Assembly (NCBI GenBank): GCA_031216915.1
Contig: CM062288.1
Coordinates: 178,338,596-178,402,595, forward strand
Length of the DNA: 64,000 nt
From: Pictodentalium vernedei
Taxonomy: Eukaryota > Mollusca > Scaphopoda > Dentaliida > Dentaliidae
Direction of reading: 5' to 3'
Shown here: one piece after another, positions 43,433-54,130 of the stretch
How the letters are laid out: the number at the start of each line of letters is the position of its first letter
Position numbering within the stretch: position 1 is the first letter of the stretch
Notes under the pieces: generated by a model
Told to the model about the DNA's origin: nothing
The model's input: the letters and a program-made list of their open reading frames with translations, nothing else
Database searches by the model: none
Position numbers and translations under genes: made by a program

Positions 43433-43845
43433 ATCACCTTCAGTGATAGTTCTAGTTGGTAACTGATTTCGGGCCATGTTTAACAGTGACTGGAGTCATG
43501 TTTCTGGTGTTTATACACTTCTTGTTTACATTGACAATAGTTTCTGTTGAGAGGGATTTCTTGTCTTTGTATTAGCTTAATGATAACAGGATACATTATT
43601 ATTATACGTAAGTGTTGCATTAATTTTTTTGAAATTTTAAAAAAAATTTTGTTCGCACTTAGGCTTTTTTGGGATCCATTGGGGCTCAACGTTACTTTCA
43701 GAAACTTGGGCTTTTCTGAAAAAGTATTTTTTCAAAAAATTTTTTTGATTTCAATTATTTTTTCTATGTTAATGGATCATGTTATTATGTATCTTTGTTT
43801 TCAGGGGTTGGTGCGAGTACTAGGACTTTTTGTGTTCTTTTCACA
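43433..43845. other. DIRS-2 leader, second part
   Basis: Resumes the 5' leader after the family-4 insertion. TTAGGCTTTTTTGGGATCCA...GGGGCTCAACGTT parallels the leaders of DIRS-3 and DIRS-4. Confidence 0.7.
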
Positions 43846-45954
43846 ATGAAAGGATATTGTTCAAATTGTAATAAGAGGAAATCTTCCTCTGACTTTCATA
43901 ATCATTGTATTAATTGTAGTCAGTGTACTCGCACTAACTCCTGTTCAGTATGTGTCAATTGGGATGACAAACATTGGAAACGTGTGTCACGGTATGTTGT
44001 TAGCGGGGAAAAGACCATGCCGGTCCTTTCTCCACAGGGTCACTCTAGTTTATCAATCTCTATTTCAGAGGAACAAGAACAGGGTGATGTTTCCGTGATG
44101 TCTTCCAAAAGTGTGCCTCCGTCGTCACAGTTAAATGAAGAGCTAGCGGCAAAAGTGCTCATGGAAATACGTCAATTGCCTAAGAGGTCCCTAGTAGGAT
44201 CGACGGTATTGGCGTCCGCCAGCTCACCCGGTGTAGCGACCATTCATCGAATGGCTCGGCAGCCGGGTTCGTCCGTTGCGGTCCAGGAAGGAAATTTGGG
44301 TGATGCGAGCACTATAATAAGACAAAGTGCACACCCAGTGACGACGGATCAGAGGAGACAACGGAGGAAGCCTATTAGTCCGGTTCCTAGCTCGTCCAGG
44401 TCCATCCGGGCTGCGAGCGAGAGACCAGATGTTGTGGTACAAAACGTTTCGCATTCGGAGCATACGTCCGCCGCTCGGGACGCTCCGTTATATAGACAGT
44501 CCGGAGAGACTGTCGATAAGGCTTCCTCATCCTCACGGCAACGCACACCACCGCACCTTGGCTACGTGACCACGGATATCCAGCCAGCTTCGCCGATCAG
44601 GGATTCCACGGCGACCAGGTCACGCCATCCGGTAGCCAGGGACACGCCTGTAGACTCCGGACGTTCGCATAAAAGAAGTATGCAGGAGTCATCGTACACG
44701 GAGCTTCCAGCGGCAAAGCAACGTAAGACCGCTACTCCACAGGCCTCATTGACGTACGTGCTATCCCAAACAGCACAACTTATCGCAGCATCCCAGCAAA
44801 CGACAGAATCTCTGTGGGATCAGGAATTATCTGACGACGCTGGGTCGGTACGCTCCGCTGAAACATCAGGTACGGACGACCGAGAACTTCATAGGGTCCG
44901 ACAGGATGGCGAAAGGGATTCGGAGGATTTGGAGCTTTCCCTTTCGGAACAACATAAAGCTGCCGTAGATTTTATCCGGCATTATCTTCCAGAGGTTATT
45001 CCATTGGACCAGAATGCTGCGATGCCGGATAAGAGACTGATAGCGTCATTGGACACAGAATTTTTTGATCGGTTCAGGGACATCGTCCCTGAGTTTCCGA
45101 CACAGTCCAATAATGTCACAAGAACATTCGAATTATTGAATGACGCTATATATAAGCTTGCTACCAAAACGGGCAAGTCTGGTTTCTTGTCCGCATATGC
45201 TATAAATCTGCCTTTCATCAGTTCAAGGAATAAATTCGAAACGGCAGGACAGGGCATACCGAGAGTTCCTCTGCGTCTAGACGACCAGGCTGAAGACTTA
45301 GAATTGTCTATACCGTCGTCTATGTCAATTCCAACCACGACGTTGGAAACGACAATAATGTCTAACAAAGTTAACTTAGACGCTTTATCATACGCAGATC
45401 ACCTTACTAAGGCATTATCATTACGACTTCAAGGGAAAGAATTCCAGGATATACAATCCTCATTAAGACTTCTTTCAAGGGCAGTAGCTTATTCCACGTA
45501 TAACTCTGCCCTTTCAGTGGCAAACCTGGAATTGGTTAGACATGACGCAGCCCTAGCTACATCCACGCGCGTGGATGGTAAGGTGAAAAACTCTCTCAGA
45601 GTCGCTTTCGTCTCTGGAGAGCTTCTCTTCGACGGCAAGCTTTCAGCAATCTATGATAAGATAACTAAGAAAGCTTCGGATTCTCTGCTATTCAAATCCG
45701 CTTCCAAAAAGTCGGATACAGCAGAAAAGAGTAAGACAGGCACTTCTAGGACAAGTACGCCCAAGAGAAGTTCCTATAGAGGTTCCTATGCATTGTCTAG
45801 GTCTTATTCTAGAGACCGTCAAGGCAGCGACTCACGTGGGGGACGTTATTCTGGCCGAGATAACCGGTCAGACGTCCCTAGGTCGACGGGGCGAGGTGCG
45901 GGTCGTGGAGGACGTAGTTTCTCCTTCCGCAAGCCTCGCAGGTCCAGGAGGTGA
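43846..45954 (+). CDS. DIRS-2 gag (ORF1), intact 702 codons
   Basis: The structural protein of the element, expected to package its RNA. ATG at 43846 is preferred over the upstream in-frame ATG at 43795 because MKGYCSNCNKRKSSSDFHNH opens a Cys/His-rich finger (residues about 5-45: C-x2-C, H-x3-H-x-C, C-x2-C, C-x2-C with W residues). The same arrangement occurs at the start of DIRS-1 gag. Residues about 80-350 are Ser/Thr/Arg-rich and poorly conserved. Residues about 360-620 are the conserved helical core (DLELSLSEQHKAAVDFI, LSYADHLTKALSLRL, TYNSALSVANLELVRHDAAL). The C-terminal 60 residues are basic and Arg/Gly/Ser-rich, like a nucleic-acid-binding tail. It is the only long open protein gene left in any DIRS copy here. 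Pol overlaps its end in the +1 frame. Confidence 0.88.
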   Translation: MKGYCSNCNKRKSSSDFHNHCINCSQCTRTNSCSVCVNWDDKHWKRVSRYVVSGEKTMPVLSPQGHSSLSISISEEQEQGDVSVMSSKSVPPSSQLNEELAAKVLMEIRQLPKRSLVGSTVLASASSPGVATIHRMARQPGSSVAVQEGNLGDASTIIRQSAHPVTTDQRRQRRKPISPVPSSSRSIRAASERPDVVVQNVSHSEHTSAARDAPLYRQSGETVDKASSSSRQRTPPHLGYVTTDIQPASPIRDSTATRSRHPVARDTPVDSGRSHKRSMQESSYTELPAAKQRKTATPQASLTYVLSQTAQLIAASQQTTESLWDQELSDDAGSVRSAETSGTDDRELHRVRQDGERDSEDLELSLSEQHKAAVDFIRHYLPEVIPLDQNAAMPDKRLIASLDTEFFDRFRDIVPEFPTQSNNVTRTFELLNDAIYKLATKTGKSGFLSAYAINLPFISSRNKFETAGQGIPRVPLRLDDQAEDLELSIPSSMSIPTTTLETTIMSNKVNLDALSYADHLTKALSLRLQGKEFQDIQSSLRLLSRAVAYSTYNSALSVANLELVRHDAALATSTRVDGKVKNSLRVAFVSGELLFDGKLSAIYDKITKKASDSLLFKSASKKSDTAEKSKTGTSRTSTPKRSSYRGSYALSRSYSRDRQGSDSRGGRYSGRDNRSDVPRSTGRGAGRGGRSFSFRKPRRSRR

Positions 45955-47935
45955 TGGTTTGAACCTCTATCGTGTTCCGGTAGGCGGAAGATTATCAAGT
46001 TTTATAAACGATTGGGCGTCAATTACGGACAACCCCTGGGTTCGAGGGGTATTTTCGGAAGGACTAAGAATATCCTTCAAACGAAAGCCTTCATTAACTC
46101 AAAGTCCAAAATGGACTCAGCTTCCATCAAATCCGCAGAAAAGAGACGCTCTTTTATCAGAAGTACAGTCTCTTCTGAAGAAGAATGCGGTAGAGGTCGT
46201 AGAAGACCAGGAATCACCGGGTCTCTACAGCCATCTGTTTCTGGTTCCGAAACCAGACGGCTTGTTCCGTCCAGTCATAGATCTGAGCTGGATAAACAAG
46301 CTGATCATCACTCCGAAGTTCTATAAGGAGACAATTCGATCAGTCAGAGCGGAGTATTCGGGTGAACGACTATGCTACAAGCATAGATCTCAAGGATGCG
46401 TACTTTCACATCATGGTACATCCGACATTCAGAAAGTATCTACGCTTCGCAGTCCTTGGAGTTGTATATCAGTTCTGAGCGATGTGCTTCGGGTTGAACC
46501 TAGCGCCCTGGGCTTTCACTCGAAATAATGAACTCGGTAATGATATATTTCCGAGCTCATTCGTCTGCGGTAACCTGGACGACATTCTTCAGAGTTACGG
46601 CAACAAGTTAACGCTTCAGAACGATGTGCAGAATCTGCTTCTATTACTCCGATGTCTCGGTTTTATAATAAACGAGGAGAAGTCGGATCTGGTGCCGTCC
46701 AAGTCATTCACTCATCTGGGAATGAGCTTCGAGGCGCACAACAATCTCGTTCATCTGCCGTTAACCAGAGCGAAATTAATCAGTTGTTACGCTCGCTATT
46801 GTCTTCACTCAGACAAAGTCACAGCGAGAGAGTTCATGAGACTGATAGGTCTGTGCGGAGCCGCTGCGGATCTCATTCCAATGGGCGGTTATGCACTCGT
46901 CCTCTCCAAATTTTCTTGACTCAGAATTGGAGTGTAATGATTCATTCGCTCGATATAGACGTTCTCTTGTCAAATCAAGTGAAACAAGAGATTCAGACTT
47001 GGGCAAACATTCAGTGGTTGACTCAGGGAGTTCCACTGCAGTTGCCAGATCCGAGTTTTACGATTATGACGGATGCCAGTCAAACAGGTTGGGATGCAAC
47101 ATTGATCCCAACGGATTCGAAGTGCCAGGGTCTTTGGGATCTGCAGTTTCTAGGCAAGCACATAAACATCAAGGAAATGATGTCAATTTGGCTTGCACTA
47201 CGTCATTGGATGAACATTATTCAGAAAGCACATGTCCAAATCCTGTCCGACAATACGACAGTAGTAGCGAATATTCGGAACCAGGGAGGCACTCATTCCG
47301 TTCCGTTATTCAATTTAACGGATTGAATCCTTCTGTTTGTTCTAGAACACCAGGTTCTACTTTCGGTCCGTCATATTCCGGGTCGTCTGAATGTATTAGC
47401 AGACTCCCTTTCACGGAAGGGTCGCTTGTTGCCGTCAGAATGGACTCTCAACAAACAGGTATTCAATCAGATTTGCTACCAATGGGAGCGGCCAATGATA
47501 GACTTATTTGCGACACAGCTCAACAATCAGTTGCAGACGTATGTGTCTCCATGTCCGGATCCCCGAGCATATGCAGTAGACGCTCTATCGATCTCGTGGG
47601 ACGGAATGATAGGATATGCGTATCCTCCAGCGCCGTTGATTCAGCAGATATTGCTAAAGATAAAACAATCTCAGTGCAAAATTCTGTTGGTAGCATCTCT
47701 GTCTCCACAGAGACCGTGGATAAATCTACTCAGGTTTCTGCTGTGGGACTTACCGCGGAAGCTTCCTCCACGAGAGGATCTTCTTTCGCAGGGGAAATCA
47801 CGTCAACTACATCACAACCCGCAAGGTCTCAACCTTCACGTATTTCCGTTGTGCGGTCCTTCTTGCACGGCAAGCATTTTACAGGACGAGCAGTGGACGC
47901 AATTTCTAGCTGTAGGAGGACCTCCTCTTCACTAA
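45950..47935 (+). pseudogene. DIRS-2 pol: RT, RNase H and C-terminal extension (frameshifted)
   Basis: Open in the +1 frame relative to gag from 45788, with no local ATG, so translation probably relied on frameshifting or reinitiation. RT: LFLVPKPDGLFRPVIDLSWI, then a shift near 46350, then SIDLKDAYFHIMV. A stop (TGA for the AGA found in DIRS-4) follows in VYQF*AMCFGLNLAPWAF. A one-base insertion and a ~10-bp deletion near 46525-46575 remove the Tyr of the YxDD box, leaving NLDDIL. RNase H: MTDASQTGW, INIKEMM and ILSDNTTVVANIRNQGG keep Asp-Glu-Asp. A shift near 47320 leads to MIDLFATQLNNQL, SPCPDPRAYAVDALS and LPPREDLLSQGK, ending at 47935. Dead as it stands. Confidence 0.88.
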
Positions 47936-48891
47936 ACTATTCGGCTAAGTGGAAGGTCTTTTGTCGTTGATGTAGGGATCATTCTGTTGATATTTTTGAT
48001 CCCTCCATTCCAGACATTGCAAACTTTCTAGTATACTTGTTTGATGAGATCAAACTGCAGCCTGTTACTATTAAAGGTTATAGGTCTATGTTATCTGATA
48101 CCTATGCACACCATGATAGTTTACAAATTGGATCTAATGTCTCTTTATCTAAATTAGTTAGAAACTTCTCGATAAATAGACCTAGAACCCTTAGATTAAT
48201 TCCTAAATGGAATTTAGCTTGGGTTCTTCTTAAATTAAAAGAAAAGCCATTTGAGCCTCTTGAGACAGTGGACTTCAAATTCTTATCTTATACGACAGCA
48301 TTTCTCTTAGCTTTCTCTTCCGCTAGAAGAGTTAGTGAGCTTCATGCACTATCTGTGGACGATTCTCACTATCGTAGTGTTGGGAACACTATTACCTTTA
48401 CTACTAATGTTGGATTTTTGGCTAAGAATCAGGCTCCTAATAAATATCTGGAACCTATTGTTATTAAGGCTCTTCCGTCTTCAGATGGGCATAGGCCTTT
48501 ACTCTGTCCGGTTAGAGCTTTACGTATTTATAAACGAAGATCTCAGTTTATCAGAAAGGGACGAAACCGCTTCTTTCTGTCTCTGATGCCTAATAGAAAG
48601 GACATTACGGTCCATTCTATTGCTAGATGGATTCAATTAACTATCTGTACTGCTTATGATAATCTATCTTTATCTCAGCAGTCTGTACTTAAGATTTCGG
48701 CTCATGAAGTAAGAGCTCTTTCTACGTCTTTGGCTTACGCAAATAGTGTTGCTATTACAGATTTAATGAAGGCTGCATATTGGTCTCAGCCATCCACATT
48801 CACGAATTTTTATCTCAGAAATATTGAGTCCATTTCTGGAGACCTGCATTGTTTAGGTCCGTTATCTGTTGCTCAGAATGTCGTCCACTAA
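47750..48891 (+). pseudogene. DIRS-2 tyrosine recombinase with one premature stop
   Basis: Integrase of the DIRS element. The frame overlaps pol, shifted by -1, and is open except for TGA at 47968-47970, where DIRS-1 encodes Trp (CRWC). This is one G-to-A change. Motifs: YSAKWKVFCR, LQPVTIKGYRSMLSDTY, catalytic Arg in SARRVSELHALSV (about 48318-48356), H-x-x-R in SAHEVRALSTS (about 48698-48730), nucleophilic Tyr in TNFYLRNI (about 48803-48826). It ends at TAA 48889-48891. The exact start is uncertain. Confidence 0.9.
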
Positions 48892-49492
48892 ACAGTTGCA
48901 ACTATAGTTATGCAGGCTTTCTGTTCCGGCAGTGACTCTGTCCTTCTGCCCTCTTCGCTCTGGGCTATTTGACCCAGGGCAAGGGGAAGGGGGGGGGGGG
49001 GGAGGGTGTTCCCTTAGGTCACCTGCTTTATAGTGAAAAGCAAGGGGATACCTCCTCTGGAGTCAGTAATTCTGAGTCGGTACCAGGATGGTTTTAAAGT
49101 GTAAAGTTAATGTTTAAATTCATTCATGTCATATTTTTAAAGTGTAGCTCGGTGTGAAGCATTTGTATATGTCACGTGTCAAACGGGCGTTAATATACAA
49201 ACCTCGGACACTTTTAAAGAGTATAAAGAGTCTCAATTCTCTGGACTGACTTTATTTATTGGCTTACTTTAAAAATAATTAGTATAAGGGGTTATACTGG
49301 ATGTTAATAGAGAACATGAATGTTATTATGCTCAATTATGGAGGGTGTTGTGTCTTTCTAATTTATCATAAATAAGAAAGATACATGTAAAGCCTAATAC
49401 TCCTTTTCTCATCGATGGGATAACTCTTTTATATATAGTTGAGCTTTTTGGATTTTCCTCTATGTCCTAGGCCCTCCAGCCATTTTACTATT
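48892..49492. other. DIRS-2 3' non-coding region
   Basis: No ORF. A G-tract at 48989-49002. It leads into TCCTAGGCCCTCCAGCC, which is also found before the ICR remnant of DIRS-3 (52552-52575). Confidence 0.7.
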
Positions 49493-49580
49493 CAGCTATG
49501 TCTGGGTCATTGGTAAAGTATAAAAATGTTGAAAAATTTATAGTAATTTATATATTTTTTATACTTACCAATGAACCAGA
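49493..49580. repeat. DIRS-2 internal complementary region
   Basis: CAGCTATGTCTGGGTCATTGG...GTATAAAAATGTT matches the inverse of the left end (39660-39690). AAAAATTTATAGTAATTTAT...TACTTACCAATGA is the inverse of the right end (49840-49885). Same joined-ends logic as in DIRS-1, with unrelated sequence. Confidence 0.88.
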
Positions 49581-49656
49581 CGGGGATGGCCCTCCCAGGA
49601 ATTGGGAACTCATACCTCCCCACTGAGTACATAGCTCTGACCAGGCACTGCTTGTA

Positions 49657-49885
49657 AGAATGATAATTGGCGCCAATTTTTCGAGACCTCCTTGACACTG
49701 CGCATGCGCAGTGGAGGAAAAGTATGGAGGACCATTTAGGACATGATTTTTTCGGTTTTAGATGCAAATTTTGGGGATTGGGGGGCAAAATTTGTGTTTG
49801 GCCCTAGATTTTGAGAATTAGCACCAGCTATGTTTGGGTCATTGGTAAGTATAAAAAATATATAAATTACTATAAATTTTTTAAC
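49657..49885. repeat. Right ITR of DIRS-2
   Basis: Inverse of 39657-39862, including the palindrome at 49696-49713. The right edge near 49885 is fixed by the ICR. Confidence 0.9.
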
Positions 49886-51450
49886 TTTAGCTTCATTAAT
49901 ATTGTATTTATTATAATAATTGGTACTTAGTGTAGACTGGCAAGTCTCGGATTTATGCTTGTTATTGCCGGTAGTCGAGGCACTCCTTCAATACTTATAC
50001 TATGGGATGAGTTAGAAACGGGTGTCGACCTGCATGCTGGGCGGTGAAGTTCCGATGTAGGAGCTTTCACTGATGGCTAATACTAGTCTTTCAGTCTCTT
50101 TTTCAGAGGAACAAGAACATGGTGATGGTACTTTGACATCTGTCCATTACTTGCTGCCGTCATCACACTCTGATGAGTCCCTCTCTGATGACTAAACAGA
50201 GCTAGCTGCCAAGGGGCTCATGATATTTGCACAGGATTATGGCCGCTAGAAGCTTAATCCTCTGCATGCAGCTAGCTCGACCAGTGAAGCGGTCGTCCCT
50301 ATATGGGAGCTGGGATGCCAGGTAGGTCCGATGCGGTCGAGTTGTATAACGTGGGTGGAGCGAGCACCTCATAATATAAAGCTCACCTAGCGACAATGGC
50401 AAAGGAGAAGAAGCCTGAAAGTTTCTCTACGAGATGCTCGGCAAGATCTGGAGTCCTATCGCGAATTGGAGAACACTCTGCGTCCCATTAGCAGTCGGGG
50501 TCGACTGTCTGTTGCGAGAAACTATAATGAGTCGGAACACGTGTCAGGATGTTCCTTCCACACTGCAGCCAGGATTAGCCTACAAGTTTCTCAATGGGAT
50601 ACTCAGCGAGATCTGGAGTCAGATCGCTAGTTGGAGAGTGTTCTCTGCCCTGTTAGCAGTTGGGGTCAACTGTTTTCTGTTGTGAGAAACTTCAGTGAGT
50701 CAGAACACCCGTCCGAAATGTGCGAGTCGCGATGCTTCTTCCACCCTTCAGCGGGGGGTCGGCTTTTGTTATGGCTTCCTCTTCTTCCATGGATAAGCAC
50801 ACTAAGTGGTAGAAGCCTACAAGTTTCTAAACGGAACGCTTGGCGTGGTTTGGAGCCAGACCACGAGCTGGAGAACACTCTCTGTTCCATCAGCAGTTGG
50901 GGTCGACTGTTTCCGTTTCGAGAAACTTTAGTGGGTTGCGGTTCGGGACGCTCCTTCCACATTGCAGCTGGGGTCGGTTGCAACTATGGCTTCTACCTCT
51001 GCTTCATTGATGAAGCACATGAGACCGCAGATTAGCTATCCGACTTCCCATGTTCATGCTGTTCCACGGAGATGTTCCCAGTCTTCACCACCGAAGTCGG
51101 ATTAACCTGTAGCTAGTCGTTCGAAGCATTATTATACGGGACATGCGTCGAAACATCTGGGGTCAGATCTCCATCCCGTGAGCAGCATATGGTGAAGAAG
51201 CGGATAATCGCTGCTCTGCAAGCCTCGTTCACGGACCTGCTTCTGCAGATTGTGCAGCGTATTGCAGCATCCCAGTAGTCGCAGGTTCTGCCGTCAACAG
51301 ACTCTGGTAGTGAGCTGTCGGACGGTGCTGGGTTGGTCCAGTCATCCGTACATTCGGATTGTGTTGACCTTGTTTTTCAGATGGAACATTTAGATGGTGA
51401 GAGGGCTATGGAGGTTGATTCTCCATCCCACACGGGGGACGGCACATTAA
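49886..51450 (+). pseudogene. DIRS-3 gag remnant (outer element resumes after DIRS-2)
   Basis: Nucleotide similarity to DIRS-2 and DIRS-4 gag is clear though no long frame survives. GTCGAGGCACTCC, TTTTTCAGAGGAACAAGAAC, GAGCTAGCTGCCAAGG, TCACCTAGCGACAATGG and CTGAGCTGTCGGACGGT-like blocks occur in the same order. Together with 38613-39656 it forms one element split in its leader by DIRS-2. The pol region is missing. Confidence 0.75.
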
Positions 51451-52159
51451 GACTATGAATTTTTATTCATAAGTTCTTGGATTCTTGTTTCATCTGAACA
51501 AAAGTCTGCATTTGCTAGGCAAAAATACAGCTTAAGGTACTTTAACAACAGCATTTCTAATTACTGAAAGCAAACTTCATGCGGCGTTTGCGTTCAAAAG
51601 CTTTAGCAATTTAAGTTTTTTTTTTTTTTGGCGTTTGGTGGGGGTGGGGGTGGGGGTCTGCTTTTCTTTCTTTTTTGTTTTTTTTGGCGGGGGGGGGGGG
51701 GGGGGGGAGGGGGGATTAACTGCTTTTCTTTCTTTTATTTTGATTTTTTTGGCTGTAGCTGTTACTAAACAATGTCTTATTATGATATGACTTTGGTTTC
51801 TTGGCTCGTCTTTTTTTCTGTACTACGGCAAATATATGCCGTCGCAAAATCAATTTTCTGTGGAATTTTGCTACAGCATTGCCAAATGCTGTAGTGAATT
51901 TCGAGGGCTGCATAGATGATAATGAGATAAGATGTATGTGTCCAAATAGTTACTATTCAATAGTAATTATTTGGACACATATTAGTTAGTACAATGACCA
52001 CTCACCTTAGTAATGACTTCCAAGAGTATATAAGCTAAAATAGCATTCCTGCACATGCTTTGAAATTTGTGTGTGCAATAGCACTCCTAGGCAATCCGAG
52101 GGTGGGGGTTCGGGGGGCAAGTTTTTGCACTCCTTGATTTTCTAAAATTCCAGGCCTGA
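51451..52159. other. Unassigned sequence within DIRS-3, with two hairpins
   Basis: T- and G-rich simple sequence at 51620-51745, including a 19-G tract at 51689-51707. Hairpin 1: CTACAGCATT (51871-51880) / AATGCTGTAG (51885-51894), 4-nt loop. Hairpin 2: 20-bp stem 51936-51955 / 51961-51980 with one G-U pair and a 5-nt loop. No coding content. Confidence 0.6.
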
Positions 52160-52612
52160 AGACCTTTAGCTGCTTCAGCCAGGCTAAGACCACTGTCCTA
52201 TTGGACAAGGTACTATTACAAGAGAAGAGTTTGTTCTCTCCTTAGTGGTATTGTTTTTGTGTTAGTTGTCTGGGGCTTTTAGCCCTATTGATGACGCAGT
52301 ATTAACCTATTGTCATTAATGAGCGTTCTTTTGAATGCCTATAGTTAACTCCTTTTCAGGAAAATATTTCCTGCTATAATCGAAACGAGGTGCAGGGAGT
52401 TCATCTAGATTTTTATGATCGGGTGCCGGAACATAGTTTTTCATCTCCCGCTTCATTTTTATCCAATCTGTTGTTGTGGATTATAATTCCACTCGGTGGA
52501 TTGGATATTATGTCTATATGGTGTATTATTTGGCACTGCTATTCCTTCAAGTCCTAGGCCCTCCACCTTTTCATGATTCAGCTAAGTCTGGGCCATTGGT
52601 TTTAGTATGACG
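52160..52612. mobile_element. Probable DIRS-3 3' non-coding end and start of its ICR
   Basis: TTCAAGTCCTAGGCCCTCCA...ATTCAGCTAAGTCTGGGCCATTGGT (52547-52602) aligns with 49464-49514 just upstream of and within the DIRS-2 ICR. The right ITR does not follow, so DIRS-3 is truncated here. The part before 52540 is assigned by position only. Confidence 0.55.
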
Positions 52613-54130
52613 TGCAGTTTACAATACATACATCTGTTTGATGTTTTGTAAATAAACTGGATTTCCCTGTTTATCACTGTCAAGTGGGACTGTATTAATG
52701 AACACGCCAACTCGACAGTGTCAAATTTCTTCCATCTGAAGAATAACTACCAATCACAATGTGCCTTCTATATGCTAATTAGGTAACCCTGTTCGATTAT
52801 GGTTCATTACCTCATACGGATTTTCTGATTGGTTGGGAAATTATCAAATCTGCTATCGATTAATTTGATCATCGAATTGTATTTTACACAGTACACAATT
52901 TGAATTCTGGATTGGATTAGATTTATTTGCAAAATTCACCCATAATGGTCAGAATGCATAAATAATACAAGATAACGTAGATTCGTAACAAATAATATAC
53001 AGTGTACAACAATCAGAATTTAATAGTACACACAACTATGACCAACTGAATTTTACCAAGGAGTTGTAAATGTCTTTTATACTCCTCAATTTTACGCAAT
53101 CGGCAAGAGCACACACATGCACTATAAATACTATGGTTGTGTTTAAAGACAAGCAGCATGTTGGTGTTGTTGTCAACACTTTTAAAGTGGACATTCAAAG
53201 ACTTGATTGGTTATGAAACACACTTCAATGAATTGACAGGAGAAAAACTTTTGTTGAAAACATTTGGTGCAAAATATGTGCCAAGTATGTTGACCGTGTG
53301 AGAACTGAGTTGAGAGGGAATGTCTTACTGGAATTTTATCGGTTCAGTTGTGGGACAGACTTTGTTTCTAAATATACTTTTGAGGGACGTCTTGGAAGCA
53401 GGTGTCATGAATCAGGATTTACGAGAACAACAAAAACTGTTTTGCTTCAGAAAAGCCTCTAACCCCTCACTGGAATGAGTTCATTGACCTGATTGACCAT
53501 GTTTGAGTGATGGGTCATAAGCCATGTGAGCCATCAAGGCTACGGTGAAGCTTTAAAAGCTAATGTTGAAAACGACCAAGTTTTGATGGTGGTTTTGTGT
53601 ATAGAGCCAGACATTTTTTCCTTCTCACATGATTTAAAGATCAGGGGCTTACACATTCTTACCGGCCCTGCAGAATCTTTTGGAGAGTTACATTTTTGCG
53701 AGTGCAAGTTGCACTTGTAAAATTTGCTCCCGGAAAGGACTGCCAATGGGGTACTTGCTATAAAATTCCCAATTTCTGACACAAATCACTATTATCCCCA
53801 AACTTAATGCATAGAATCAGGTTACATTGCCATTGTGCTCTTCTCATAGAACTTTAATTCTAACAATGTGATGCCCATTTTAATTTGTCTTCTCTCTGGA
53901 AAAGGGCTTCCAGGTAGATTTATGTTTTAGATGACCAACTGAATACTTTTCCCAAGACAAAGAAAAAAGCCTCCTTCCCAATCTACTTGGATCAAACCCT
54001 GAGTCATGCTCCTTCTGTTTCAAAAGATAGTTGAGATATAAACTGAAGCATCATCTGAGCATTTGATCCCACCAAAATTTGCTGTCCAGTTTTTGATTTA
54101 ATGTAAATTAGATCAATACCTTATATGTCC
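52613..54130. other. Intron sequence, 1.5 kb, nothing recognised
   Basis: Short ORFs on both strands (for example 53526-53720) lack any motif. No repeat boundaries seen. Confidence 0.4.

Larger units (their letters stand above)
39657..49885 (+). mobile_element. DIRS-2: DIRS-type retrotransposon, best-preserved copy
   Basis: ITRs at 39657-39862 and 49657-49885 are nearly identical by eye. The ICR is at 49493-49580. Gag is intact, pol has frameshifts and a stop, and the recombinase has a single premature TGA. The 10.2-kb length includes a 3.07-kb minisatellite element in the leader, so the element proper is about 7.2 kb. It lies inside DIRS-3. Confidence 0.92.

Noticed and set aside
46891..47700. 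Upstream part of the 359-codon ORF in DIRS-2
   Set aside because: Opposite RNase H in another frame and Ser-rich without motifs. Only its 3' part belongs to the recombinase.
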